A stretch of DNA of 64,000 bases. Origin: Collybiopsis luxurians FD-317 M1 (Eukaryota > Basidiomycota > Agaricomycetes > Agaricales > Omphalotaceae). This document shows, piece by piece, positions 21,164 through 32,631 of the stretch (position 1 is its first letter; every line of letters begins with the position of its first letter). The stretch is taken from assembly GCA_000827265.1 (NCBI GenBank), contig KN834870.1:1-64000 (forward strand), in the 5' to 3' direction. The position numbers and the translations under genes were made by a program. The notes under the pieces were generated by a model. That model worked only from the letters and a program-made list of their open reading frames with translations, had not been told where the DNA came from and did no database searches.

Positions 21164-23211
21164 ATGACTTTCCAGAATGTTCAAAAGGACCCGGGTGTCT
21201 TGACTCGTAACGCTGTCTCTCTCAAAGAAGGTAAGTTCATTCTTATTGAATTGAAGCCCTTTATTCACTTTACAGTAATAGCCGACCGAAGGTCGTTTGA
21301 TGGAAAAGTCGGGAATATCGTTGAGGGAGACATCTTGACCTTTTCACCGAATATGGATTATCTTTTGCTTCCCCCCCAACAACGTCGTGTCCGTCTTCGG
21401 CACGATTATCATTTCGGCTCTGACGATCCTTTGTATTTCCCACAACCTTACCGCAGCGATTCCTCCCATTTAGCCCTAATGCTCTCTCCTTCTCGTAATC
21501 CAGACAACCCATTCTATTACGCCTGGTATTGACCAATTCTGTATCATGAACACTTCGCTTGGGGTGGGAAAGCTGGAAAGCGCATTTCACAAAGGTCTAG
21601 CAGCGCTTTCTCAACGGGTTTTACGAGAGGTTCCGTCCGACGTCGATGATACCTGCGTCAACTCGCTGGCAACAAACCTGAGAAGGTTTCTAGATCGCTT
21701 GGATATCCCTGGAACTCAAGAGAAGGTGTTTATTATGGTTGCTCAAGTCCAGCGTTGCTTGCTGGAATTGAATGCCCGTTCCCGCTGGGTGGGAGCCGAG
21801 TGGCAGATTCGGTTAAAGGACGCCGCCTCACACATACGACAACCTCTGGTACCTGTTATCGGAGCGTTTACAGAGAATCTCAACGACTTAGACCTCCTTT
21901 TTTATGCTGGAGTACCAGTGTGGTACATCTGCATGGCCGACAGTATGCCGTATGTGCGTATCGACTCCGTTGCACCGTTATTGCGAGAAGATCATTCTCG
22001 ACGGTTCGTTCGCCCTGACGGGTTCATTGTCGATTGTACCAATGCCTCTCCTCCTCACAAAATCATTTACGATGGTCTCCCAAACAGACCCGATCGCTAT
22101 CACAAAATGGCGGCCTTCCTGGATTCGCTCCTCATCTCGGGAGCTAGCGGGGCTAAGTTGTATACTACTGGACGCTCTGACTCGTTGAACAACCGTTCAC
22201 GAAGGTCAAAGGCAAAGGTAGATAATATCAAGTTCTCACCATGTATGTTCCCAATTTCTCGAGGCAATATCTAAATACTCACCCACCGCTCGGTTTCTAG
22301 ACTCTAAAGGTAGAACGACACTTCCTCCCATCAGTAACACGTTCTTGGCACCAGACAGTACGTTTATGCCTGTAGCTCTTCCAAACTGGGAAAATGCTTT
22401 CCGATCTTTGTTTGACCATAAGCTAGCACGGCGTCCACCGATGGGGCTAAACCCTGGTTACAATTTACCTCCCGCTCGAAACATTGTCTCACCGACGAAA
22501 CCTGAGACAGTCCGGCTGTTGTTTCATGGGTGGCTCCGAATCCGTGAAATGATCCTGACTCGGCTTAATGGTCCTTCGCTGTGTCTCGCCAGTAAGCAGT
22601 GGCGATGTCTTTTAGAGGTTGCTGGCTGGAAATTCAGCCATCCGGACATTTCGACGGTGACTGGCCGGCGCCACAGCGAGATGCGCGACCTTCTGAGACG
22701 ACTTGCGAACATTTCAAGTTCCAGTCTCGAGGACATCTCATTGCGACCGGTTACTTGGAGAGGCAGATCCCTTCCCTCAGCGGAGAGTCTCACAGTTCGC
22801 GTCGGCCAAGAAATTATCTGGGAGCTGCAAGAACTTGGTTTTCGGAACGACCTGATTGCGCTTGACAGGCGCCTGGACAACAGCGGGATGAATGCAGCTG
22901 AGCGGCGGAGTTTAATAAACTCTTGCTGGGAAGGAACAGCTAGCTTCGTCGATATTCGACTTGCGTCGCAGGGTTTAGGCGCTTCGGCCTTGCGAGATCG
23001 ATGGCCATATCTTCAAGCCTTGCATCGTGTTATGCGATCTTGGCAAGGTGACAGGCCGGAGTTACTTATTCTAAACTTACCGAAGAATGATGGGGGGCAC
23101 GATTTTGAAGCTTTCCTGAATCGTCTGGAGTATGCGCTCGCAATCTTTTATACTACGTCGTTTCTAGAGGTCTTTGGTCGTGCGGCATGTATTCCCTATC
23201 AAGTTGTTTAG
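21164..23211 (+). CDS. Basidiomycete multi-copy family protein of unknown function, 629 aa
   Basis: Exons are 21164-21230, 21276-21525, 21581-22242 and 22301-23211, summing to 1890 nt. Intron 2 (21526-21580) is inferred because it joins the two open frames in phase; its branch site is weak, so two adjacent genes remain possible. The protein has a middle segment with FYAGVPVWYICMADSMPYVR. Its C-terminal region has MILTRLNGPSLCLASKQWR, then RPVTWRGRSLPSAESLTVRV, then EIIWELQELGFRNDLIALDR. The order VPVW..., a central hydrophilic part, WR..L, then W.GR.LP and EI.WEL.ELNFR.EL..LD matches, from memory, a protein family found in many copies in agaricomycete genomes. No catalytic motif or membrane span is visible. 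Confidence 0.72.
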
Positions 23212-23779
23212 GATATTGTGTTCAGCCGTTGTATCTTGTTCATTATTCAGTATTTTAAAGTTACTTTTCTACTTAACAATGCTGTTAGTGGCTTCTTTGA
23301 ACATATGAGGAAAAATGTATAAGCAATGTCCCCTGGCGGTTTATGTGACCAACACTACTGCGCTGCACTCATAAGAGTACTCTTCAGAGATCTCAAGATG
23401 GCGGGATCGAAATTTAGGTTACTGCATAAAGGTACGTATTCAATCTAATTCCTAGGAAGCAGTTCTTCGTCTTGAGAGATGCGGCTCAAGTGCTGTTTAC
23501 GATTAAGATCTTGGATTGGATTTCCATGGGCTCTGAGCCACTTACAGAGCCTTGCACTATCTCAACCCTCTTGGAGCCCTCAAGTTCGTTAAATAAGAAT
23601 GTGTCTTCTTAGGCTTTGAGATACGTAACAAATATTATACTCTTATATGACCACACTAGAGTCACTTTGTATCAAGGAAGGTTGACGGAGGAGTGTTCTG
23701 TGCAACAATGCTCGAGGGAATGCTCGACTTATCGCCTCTTTACCATGCTAACACCCAACGGGAAGAATATGCGCTTAAA
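23212..23779. other. Intergenic stretch before the satellite
   Basis: It holds the 3' flank of the 21164 gene and no supported gene. Satellite-like words (CAGCGCAGGAGAATTTAAATACAG) begin at its right edge. Confidence 0.5.
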
Positions 23780-26700
23780 AGTTGCTGGGGCACTGAACTT
23801 CAGCGCAGGAGAATTTAAATACAGGTATGCCTAATGCATCATAGCTATATGCTTGTGAACTTTAAAGCAGTGATCCATCAGTTTGTAATGAGTGCTACAG
23901 CAAGATTGTTCATTGAAGATTATCCGGGGATAGGGCATGAAAGAATTTGCTGAGGGGCGTCGTACAGGAGAATCTGATTATAGGCACATTTTGAACTCCA
24001 ACCGCATGGTAACTTTAGGCTGTGATATATCAATAAACTCCAATGCAGATGAGCATAGAAACAGGTATGCTAGCTGCCCTGATAACATATCAATTCACCA
24101 TCCCTAACTGCACACTAGCAGTATACGCTGATGAATATTCATGCAGAGAATCATCAGCTAATATTCTGTATTTTAGTGCTACTGCAATATCATTCTATCA
24201 GAGTTCTTGTCAAGTAATGCAAGAAAATGCTCCTGCAGATAAATGCATTCCGCAATTCCTGTGGCACTGAATTCAATACAGACGGGCAAACTGCCCGAGG
24301 GACATCTCATTCTTGTTTGTACTGCAATTTGATACCGGTGAATATTGACACCGTGACCCATCAGTTGATAGACTGTATTTAAGTGCTACTGTAAGATTAT
24401 TCTGTGAGTGGTGCCATCATATAATGCATAAAATTGCGCTTGCAAAAATATGTATTCAGTCCGGGATACTCATTTTCAGTGCAGGAAATATTCAATAGAA
24501 GAATGCTGGCCGCCCTACTAGTATATCATACATTTACTATCCCACCGTGAACTGCAGTTGTACACTGTGGAATATCAATGCCATGGCTGATCCGTCAGTA
24601 GAGTCTATTTTAATGCCATAACAGAATAATTCTGCGAGTGTTAGTGTTAAATAATACATAAAGTTACCGTTGTAAAAATAGCCACTCAGTAATATCCAAG
24701 TTCAGTGCAGGTGAATTTTGATACAGGTATGCTAATTGCCCTCCTGGTAAATCATACATTTGCTCTCCCGACTTGTAGCGCAGGTTTATACTGTTGAATA
24801 TTAATTCAGTAACTCATCAGTTGCTAAACTGCATTTCAGTGCTACTGAAAAGTCATTCTGTAAGTGTGATTATCAAATGATGCATAAAATTGCACCCGCA
24901 AACATATGCATTACAGAATTTGTAAGACACTGAATCTCAGTGCAGGAGGATTTCAGGGCACGCATACTAACTATCCTGATACATCATACTTTTACTCTCC
25001 CCCTTCTGACCGGAGTCTCATACTGCTGAATTTCGATACATTGACTCATCAGTGGATAGACTGTATTGAGGTGCTACTGCAAAATTATTTTGTTTAAATA
25101 ATGCATAAAATTACACATACAAAAATAAGCATCAAGCAATTTCTAAGACACTAAATCTCAATGCAGGAGAATTTCGCTAGGATGCCAACCAGCCTGGTAT
25201 AATACTTTACTCTCCCCCGCCTGTACCGTAGTTATTGCATACCGTTGAGTATTAATGCAGTGACTCATCAGCTGATAGACTGTATTTTTCTGCTGTAGAA
25301 ACATCATTCTGTAAGTGCTTATCAAATAGTGCATGAGATTACATCTGCAAAAATATGCATCAAGGAACTGCAAAGGCACTGAATCTCAGTGCCGACGATT
25401 TTCAGAGCTGGCATACTAACCGCGCCCTTGAAATATCATACTTTTACACCGGTACTGCAGTTTCATACTGTCGAATATTCAGGCAATGACTTGTCAGTTA
25501 AAATACTGTATTCTAGTGCTACTGTAAACTCATTCTGTAAGTGATTTTCAAATCCTTAAAATTACACCCGCGAAAATATAGATGAAGGAATTTTCGGGAT
25601 ATTCAATATCAGTGCAGAAAAATTTCAAAACAAGGATGCTAACTTACTCTCCCAATTTGGACTGCAGTTTTATATTGTTGAATATTAATGCAGAGATTCA
25701 TCAGTTGATAAACAGTATTTTAATGCTACTGCAAAATTATTCTGTGAGTGTGGTTATTAACTAATGCATCAAAGTACACCTGCAAATATAGGAAATGAGT
25801 GATTTGTGTGCACTAAATTTTAAGCAGGAGAACCTTGAGATAGGTAGTACTATGCCAAATTACAATTGCCCTCCTGGTGTATAATACATCACCTGTACTG
25901 CGGCTGTACACTGTTGAATATTAATGCAGGGACCTATCAGATTGCCAGATTGTATTTCAGTGCTAATGCAAAATCATTCGGTGAATATAGTCATTAACTA
26001 CTGCATAAAATTGAACCTGTAAAAGCAGGAAACTAGTGATTTCCGCGCTCTGAAATCCAGTGCTGGAGAATTTAGATACAGATGCACTAGCTGTCCTCCT
26101 ACTATATCATACATTTACTCGCCCCACCTACACTGCGGTGTTATACTGTTGAATATTAATGCAGTGACTTGTCAGTTCCCAGATCATATTCTACTAGTGG
26201 TGCTACTGCAAAATCATTCTGTGAATATGGTTATCAGATAGTGCATTAAATTACACCTATAGAAGTAGGCAATCAGTGATTGCCGCATACTGAAATTCAG
26301 TGCAGGAGAATTTTATACAGGTATGCTAATTTCCCTCCTGGTACATGATACATTGTGATTCTCTCTCCCCACCTGTACTGCAATTTCATACTGTTGAATA
26401 TTAATTCAGTAAATCATTAGGTGCTGGACTGTATCTTAGTACTGCCGCAAAATGATTCTGTAAATGTGGTTGTCAAAGCAAGCATAGAATTACACCTGCA
26501 CAAATAGGCAATCGGTGATTTTCGCATACTGAAACTTAGTGCATGAGAATTTTGTTACAGATATGCTAATCCTCCTCCTGGTATATTATACTTTTACTCT
26601 CCCCAACTGTACTGCAGTTGTTTACTGTTTAATATTAATGCAGTGAGTTGTGAGTTGTCAGATTGTATCCTAGTGCTACTGCAAAATCAATCTGTAAATA

Positions 26701-28290
26701 TGGTCATTAAATAATGCGTAAAATTACACCTGCAAAAATACACAATCAGTAATTCCGCGCCGTGAGATTCAATGCAGGAGAATTTTGATACAAATGGCTC
26801 TGCTGGTGTATCATACATTTACTCTCCCCGCCTGTACTGTTTGATAAATTCATACTGTTGAATATTAATGCAGTAACACATTAGTTTCTAGACTGTATTT
26901 TAGTGCTACTGCAAAATAATTCTGTCAATGGTGACCAAATAATGCATAAAATCCCACCTGTGAAAGTAGGCAATCAGGGATTTCCGCCCACTGGAATTGA
27001 ATGCAGAAGAATTTTGATACAGATATGCTATTTGCCTTCCTAGTATATCATACATTTAACTCTCCTCGCTTGTACTGCAGGTTTATATTGTTGAATATTA
27101 ATGCAGTAACTCATTAGTTGTTGGACTGTTTTTGAGTGCTGCTGCAAATTAATTCTGTAAGCATGGTTCTCTAATAATGCATAGAATTACACCTGCAAAA
27201 ATATGCAATTGGCAATTTCCGTGAACTGAAATTTATTGCATGAGTCAGATATGCTAATTGCCCTCCTGGTATATCATACATTTGCTATCCCCACCTATAC
27301 TGCGGTGTTATACTGTTGAATATTTGCCAGATTGTATTATAGTGCTACTGCAAATCATTCTGTGAATGTAACTATCAAATAATGCATAGAATTACACCTG
27401 CACGAATAGGCAATAAGTGATTTCCGCGCACTCATGAGATCCAGTGAGGCGAATTTTGATACAGGTATTCTAATTGCCGTCTTAGTATATCATACATTTA
27501 CTCTCCCCACTTGTACTGCAATTTTATCCGGTTGAATACTAATGCAGTAACTCATTAGTTCCTAGACTGTATTTTAGTGCGACTTCAAAATAATTCTGTA
27601 AGTGTGGTTATCAAATAATGCATAAAATTACACCTATAAAAATAGGCAATCAGGAATTTCTGGAGAATTTCGATACGAGTATTCTAATTGCCCTCCTAGT
27701 ATGTCATACCTTTACTCTCCCTATTTCTACTGCAGTTTCATACTGTTGAACATTAATGCAGTGACTCATTAGTTACTAGACTGTATTTTACTGCTACTGA
27801 AAAATAATTCTGTAAGTGTGGTTCCCAATTAATGCATAGAATTACACCTGCAAAAGTAGGCAATTATTAATTTCTGCACACTGAGATTCAGTGCAGGAGA
27901 ATTTTAATACAGATATACTAATTGCCTTCCTGGTAATGATATATTTACTCTCCCCACCTATTCTGCAGTTTCATACTGTTGAATATGAATGCGGTGACTC
28001 ATCAGTCAGTCAACTGTATTTGGTTGCTATCGTAAGATTATTCTATCAGAGCTATTATCAAATAGTGCATGAAATTGCACCTGCAAGGAAATTCATTAAG
28101 GCATTTTTCGGGACACTGAATTTCCGTGCAAGCGAATTTTGATACAGGAACGCTAACCCCCCATACTAGCACCCCACCATTCCCACCTGTACTACACTTG
28201 TCTATTTTTGAATATCAATACAGCGACCAGTCAGTTGATAGACTGTACTTTACTACTGATTTTTTCAGTGCTATTCAGTGCAGGAGAAAG
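23780..28290. repeat. Satellite array, ~225-bp monomers, about 20 copies
   Basis: The repeated order is CAGTGCAGGAGAATTTTGATACAG, then GCTAATTGCCCTCCTGGTAT, then CATTTACTCTCCCC. This is followed by CTGTACTGCAG, then ACTGTTGAATATTAATGCAG, then a (T)GACTCATCAGTT-like word, then TAGTGCTACTGCAAAATCAT and ATAATGCATAAAATTACACC. The anchor GTTGAATATTAATG recurs at roughly 210-235 bp spacing. Copies are diverged by substitutions and small indels, and all run in the same direction. Short open frames inside are products of the repeat. No transposase frame is present. Confidence 0.92.
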
Positions 28291-28492
28291 GGAATTCAGT
28301 TGTGCGTTCCGCTTCTGACGAGTCATATACCTTTATCATATGTTACTATGTGAGGTTATTATCTCCCGTTGGACAATCCTGCGGTGACTGCCAGTCTGGC
28401 ATTCTGCGCTCTGGTGGTTTAGCTAACTCATTCTTTTCACTTTGTTATCCAGTAATGAGGTATGGTGATCTCGGCCATTGAAGCTCTGTGCG

Positions 28493-28630
28493 GCAGGATT
28501 TAAATACAGTCACACTAATCATCCAGTTGACCTCTACCGTGACAATGAAAGTTAGTGCGTCAGCATTTAAATGCAGTTACACTAACCATCTGGTTGACCT
28601 TTACTGTAGCAATGCAATATGTGCCGTCAA
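28493..28630. repeat. Two ~67-bp satellite-derived units
   Basis: GATTTAAATACAGTCACACT..CATCCAGTTGACCTCTACCGT and CATTTAAATGCAGTTACACT..CATCTGGTTGACCTTTACTGT are tandem copies. They look like a shortened version of the neighbouring satellite monomer (TTTAAATACAG, TACTGTxG, CAAATATTAATTCAG). Confidence 0.65.
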
Positions 28631-28895
28631 ATATTAATTCAGTTATATAGGTCCGAATCTATCGAACAACAATCCAATTACGATATCGGGATACCGACAT
28701 TACCAGAAATAAATGCATAAGTTTGGATGCAAAAAATTGCTTTCATTGTTGTAACAATGAATTGATGATAGTATGCACGTATTAATTCGCAACTTTGAAT
28801 TAGCCCACCGGCGGGCTTATAAAACGGCCTATACAGGATCGATTTGATTGACGGGCGGTACCTGTTTGGACGACAGGCCGCTTGGCACATATCTG
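28551..28895. repeat. 345-bp duplicated segment, copy 1
   Basis: It begins GTTAGTGCGTCAGCATTTAA inside satellite-derived sequence and ends GCACATATCTG. It is essentially identical to 29235-29580, differing by one base and one indel near the left end. It carries a TATAAAAC word 75 bp from its right end. Confidence 0.95.
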
Positions 28896-29214
28896 CTCAA
28901 GCCTGGAAGAGATTGATCTTTGAATGCAACAACTATGGAAGCAAATGCCCACAGAGTAGAAATTTCAAACTAACTTTTCTGTTGACTAGCATGTGAGATG
29001 TTGAGCACTACAGGAAGTGGCTGCCTGCTTCACTGGTTTGTAAGACTAATAAAATCTTGTACACTTCAGATTCAAGATCTCTGTTATGCAATTGTTGCAT
29101 GTGTTGTGATAAGTTAGTAGGACACTCAGAATGGTGTTGTTCTTAAGCCTTGGTTTGAACCAACCTTACCTCAAGAATGATTATAAAACAAAATTACAAT
29201 GTGACACACTTCAT

Positions 29215-29234
29215 NNNNNNNNNNNNNNNNNNNN
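29215..29234. other. Assembly gap (20 N)
   Basis: Twenty consecutive N, plus one more N at 29249. The gap lies between the two 345-bp copies. The 319 bp between copy 1 and the gap (28896-29214) holds no recognised gene. Gap length is likely a placeholder. Confidence 0.98.
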
Positions 29235-29580
29235 GTTAGTGCGTCAGCNTTTAAAATGCAGTTACACTAACCATCTGGTTGACCTTTACTGTAGCAATGC
29301 AATATGTGCCGTCAAATATTAATTCAGTTATATAGGTCCGAATCTATCGAACAACAATCCAATTACGATATCGGGATACCGACATTACCAGAAATAAATG
29401 CATAAGTTTGGATGCAAAAAATTGCTTTCATTGTTGTAACAATGAATTGATGATAGTATGCACGTATTAATTCGCAACTTTGAATTAGCCCACCGGCGGG
29501 CTTATAAAACGGCCTATACAGGATCGATTTGATTGACGGGCGGTACCTGTTTGGACGACAGGCCGCTTGGCACATATCTG
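29235..29580. repeat. 345-bp duplicated segment, copy 2
   Basis: Direct copy of 28551-28895, starting immediately after the gap. Homology to the F-box paralogs begins at the base after its right end (29581), so this segment replaces the 5' part of the first F-box gene. TATAAAAC is at 29503-29510. Confidence 0.95.
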
Positions 29581-30101
29581 AATTCTTGTCTGTAGACTCG
29601 TGTGAATTATCCAGTTCCACAATCCAGACTTTTGAAGAGCGCTCAAGCTTTCATCTCGAGCACTGGGAGTTCATTTATCCTCCATTTTCTATTACAGATA
29701 CCCTTTTGAATACGACAGCCCTGCAGACGACGGTGTGTAGAGATAGCTGCACTGAAACACGAAATCCTGTTCTCTCGGAACTGACCGTCTCAATCCCCGC
29801 TCACAATGGTGATTTGAATTCGGTGCCCCCTTCGTCCTCGATTCCATGCCCCAATCTCCATCGACTCGAACTCCACTTGTGTCCCTCTCAAGACGCCGCG
29901 AACTGGGATATAGTGGAACAGCTTTTTGAATGCGTCAATTCCCGGACACTCGCCAGAGGCTCTTCGAGTGAGAAAGTTACCATAACGCCGCTCCAGGTGT
30001 GTTTAACGGCTCCGGACACTTATGCTATGAACATGCTCTATCATCCAACAATAGCAGAGCTTCGTCTAATGGGCGTTCGAATGGAAATTGTGGGTGTTTG
30101 A
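29581..30101 (+). pseudogene. 5'-truncated F-box/LRR-like gene fragment
   Basis: From FLSVDS at the left end to MEIVGV at the stop, this 170-residue stretch aligns with the C-terminal third of the two intact paralogs (30532 and 32632). Shared blocks are STIQTFEERS.FHLEHWEF, NPVLSELTVS, CPNLHRLELHL, WDIVEQLFECVNSR and LTAPDTYAMNMLYHP. The N-terminal Cys motif and F-box are missing. The open frame continues upstream into the 345-bp repeat, but that part is unrelated to F-box sequence. Either the gene was broken by an insertion or recombination, or the rest is lost in the assembly gap. Confidence 0.85.
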
Positions 30102-30531
30102 TGGATCGGACGCATGTATGGAAACTTGGGAGAAAGATGGTCGCATTGGCATTGATTTGTATATTTTGTACTTGTGCTACAAGAACGATACAGCTCAAGT
30201 AGAGACGGAATTCGAAGCCTACTGCGAGGCGCGACCACCTTGTTGCTCAATCAATCCGGTACGACCACACGGTCGTATGTCTAAACCTGAATCATAAGGT
30301 AAGTTTTGGGTATGGCTATAATTATAAGTATTGAGTAATCATATTCACATTGGCTGAGTACATCGCCAATAGAGTTTGCAGGGCATACACGGCCCACGAG
30401 GCAAAAACGAGGTGGACTTTCCTAACATCTACCAGGGTCCAGTGCGCAACTCATCCTCCTAGTGATTCTACGCAGGAAACTCACAATTTTGCAGATAACC
30501 ACAGATTCAACTTGCTCTTTCCGTGATCGTC
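30102..30531. other. Spacer upstream of F-box gene 1, duplicated in the array
   Basis: The last ~180 bp share words with 32400-32631: CCAATAGAGTTTGCAG/CGATAGAGTTTGTAG, CCCACGAGGCA.AAACGAGG, and ACTCACAA.TTTGCAGA. The duplication unit therefore included the promoter. Confidence 0.6.
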
Positions 30532-32208
30532 ATGGCTTCCTCTGATTGTCCAAAGTGTGGATACTCCTCCTCTATCGACATTCCTCATAATCCTTTCCAC
30601 TCATCCCGTGTCAAGACTCTTATTGGCACAAACCAGCCTCTTACCGAAGATGAAGAGCGTCATTTCAAAGCCTTTGTAGCCGATGGTAAATCGAAATTAT
30701 CCCTTCTCGACGATCGTATCGCTTTGGTAAAAAATCTGCTGGAAAACCTCCGGCGAACGAGGAAAGAGCTGGACCTGGCACTAAAAGAACGAAAGAAGAT
30801 CCTCCATCCCATGAGATCTATGCCCACTGATTTGTTAATGGAGATTTTCAAGCATGGGTCGGGTCTCTACGACGATCCCAAGGAGCTCTTCCGCTCCGAT
30901 TGGCATTCCTTAAAGTTCAACTTCCCTCCCTGGGTGTATGGACGAGTATGTCGGCGTTGGCGAGATATAAGCGTCCATGCCCCGGCCTTGTGGACACGAG
31001 TCAAAATTGTCCCACCACTGATACTAAACAGAGCTGGATACTACGATACTCATGCAGATCGCCGGCCGCGAGATTTCGTAATTCCTGCTTTAACGTTCTA
31101 TTTGGGGCGATCCGAATCACTTCCATTAAGTGTCTATCTCAGGATGTGGTCGGATAATTCTTCGTACCAGGATAAACACTGGCATGAGGCCATATCTGCC
31201 CTTGCCTACTCTCATTCTCGGCGATGGGTGTCATTGCACTTGGGCCAGGCCGAAAGCATAGCTACATCACTAATTTCCAATGACTCGTTCCAGTCGTTGA
31301 TAGATCTCAAAACTGAAGAAGGCCCTGGCAGATCCGCAGACCTAATGCATTTCCTAGCGCCACAGCTAAAGTCGTGGACGATGATAGGTAGCCCTTTAAC
31401 AAGTGTCATTCGGACAACTCTGCCCACAAAGTTTCACGATCAGATTCAGGAGTATTCGAGCTCTCAAATAGTGTATGACGACGTTTTGAGAGTAATCCAG
31501 CTACTGCCGAACCTTCGTACCCTCGTCGTGCAGGAGTTACGACCCTCTTCCTCAGAACAATCTCTGTCCCAAACAATCCGGTTACCGCGCCTGAGGGAGC
31601 TCCATATTGTACAATCAACTCCAAACAATGCGAGTTTCCTTCCGCCATTTCTAGATGCCATCGTTTGTCCTTTTCTCCAATCATTGTCTATAGATGTATG
31701 GGGACTTTCTAAATCCACAATCCAGGCATTCGAAAAGCGGTCAGACTTTCATCTCAAGCACTGGGTGTTTAATTCCACTTGGTTTTCTATCACAGATACC
31801 CTTTCGAACACTGCGGGTTTGGAGACGGCGGTGTGTAGAGATAACTGCACCGAGATACCAAATCCTGTTCTTTCCGAATTGACCGTCTCAATGCCCGACC
31901 CAAATGATGACTCGAACTCAGCAACCTCTTCTTCAGTCTTGCCATTAATTCCATGTCCCAATCTCCGTCGACTCGAACTCCATTTGGCTCCCTTGAATGA
32001 TTCTGCAGACTGGGATATAGTGGAACAGGTATTTGAATGTATAAACTCTCGGATTCTCGCCGGAGGTTCCTTGAGTGAGAATGTTACCATAACACCGCTC
32101 GAAGTGCGCCTAACGGCTCCGGACACTTACGCTATGAATATTCTCTGTCATCCAAAGATAGCAGAGCTTCGTCTAATGGGTGTTCAAATGGAAATAGTGG
32201 GTATTTGA
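30532..32208 (+). CDS. F-box-like / LRR-like protein, 558 aa, intronless
   Basis: The ATG at 30532 is chosen because the protein then starts MASSDCPKCGYSSS, the same as the neighbour; the frame upstream starts only with GTG. Residues ~5-12 form a CPKCGY knuckle. A coiled coil follows (~45-95), then an F-box-like domain (~95-155) with MPTDLLMEIFKHG and VYGRVCRRWRDISVHAPALW. The C-terminal two-thirds has irregular Leu-rich segments (LPRLRELHIVQS, CPNLRRLELHL). This layout is the standard agaricomycete F-box family, whose members act as substrate adaptors in SCF ubiquitin ligases. It is the second member of a three-gene tandem array. Substrate unknown. Confidence 0.88.
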   Translation: MASSDCPKCGYSSSIDIPHNPFHSSRVKTLIGTNQPLTEDEERHFKAFVADGKSKLSLLDDRIALVKNLLENLRRTRKELDLALKERKKILHPMRSMPTDLLMEIFKHGSGLYDDPKELFRSDWHSLKFNFPPWVYGRVCRRWRDISVHAPALWTRVKIVPPLILNRAGYYDTHADRRPRDFVIPALTFYLGRSESLPLSVYLRMWSDNSSYQDKHWHEAISALAYSHSRRWVSLHLGQAESIATSLISNDSFQSLIDLKTEEGPGRSADLMHFLAPQLKSWTMIGSPLTSVIRTTLPTKFHDQIQEYSSSQIVYDDVLRVIQLLPNLRTLVVQELRPSSSEQSLSQTIRLPRLRELHIVQSTPNNASFLPPFLDAIVCPFLQSLSIDVWGLSKSTIQAFEKRSDFHLKHWVFNSTWFSITDTLSNTAGLETAVCRDNCTEIPNPVLSELTVSMPDPNDDSNSATSSSVLPLIPCPNLRRLELHLAPLNDSADWDIVEQVFECINSRILAGGSLSENVTITPLEVRLTAPDTYAMNILCHPKIAELRLMGVQMEIVGI

Positions 32209-32631
32209 GTTTTGGACATGTTTTCAAAGTTCGGAAACCTGGGAGAGATACGACGGACAGTATTGGCCAGATCAATTTGTATGTACAGTCTCTAGTTACT
32301 TGACTCGATAGTTGTACCATGACCACATAATGAACAGGCGCATCGCGTCTAGGTCGTTTTGCCAAGCACAAATTAAAGCTCGGCGATGGCTACAGCAATC
32401 AGTGTCCACTCCATTTGGCGATACCTTCGCCGATAGAGTTTGTAGCAAGGTTCACTCCCGTGACCCACGAGGCAGAAACGAGGCGGACGCACACTTGACC
32501 AAGACACTTTCCAGGTAACCATCTGCCAGAGCCATCCAGTACGCCACTCATTCCGCCAGTGACCATACTCATTAAAACTCACAAATTTGCAGAACGATAA
32601 ACCCAGAATCGATTTTGTCTTTTCAACGACG
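32209..32631. other. Spacer between F-box genes
   Basis: It contains the 3' flank of gene 1 and a promoter region similar to that of gene 1 (see 30102-30531). No separate gene. Confidence 0.6.

Noticed and set aside
21526..21580. Reading the 21164 and 21546 frames as two separate genes
   Set aside because: Only 13 bp would separate them, and a 55-nt intron joins them in phase with the total divisible by three. Two genes remain possible but less likely.
23616..28481. Many short open frames inside the satellite (for example 24043-24270 and 27891-28142)
   Set aside because: They recur with the monomer, change frame between copies, and contain no domain.
28551..29580. The two 345-bp copies as LTRs of a retrotransposon
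   Set aside because: They do not start TG and end CA, begin within satellite-derived sequence, and have no primer-binding site or gag-pol. Assembly overlap explains them better.
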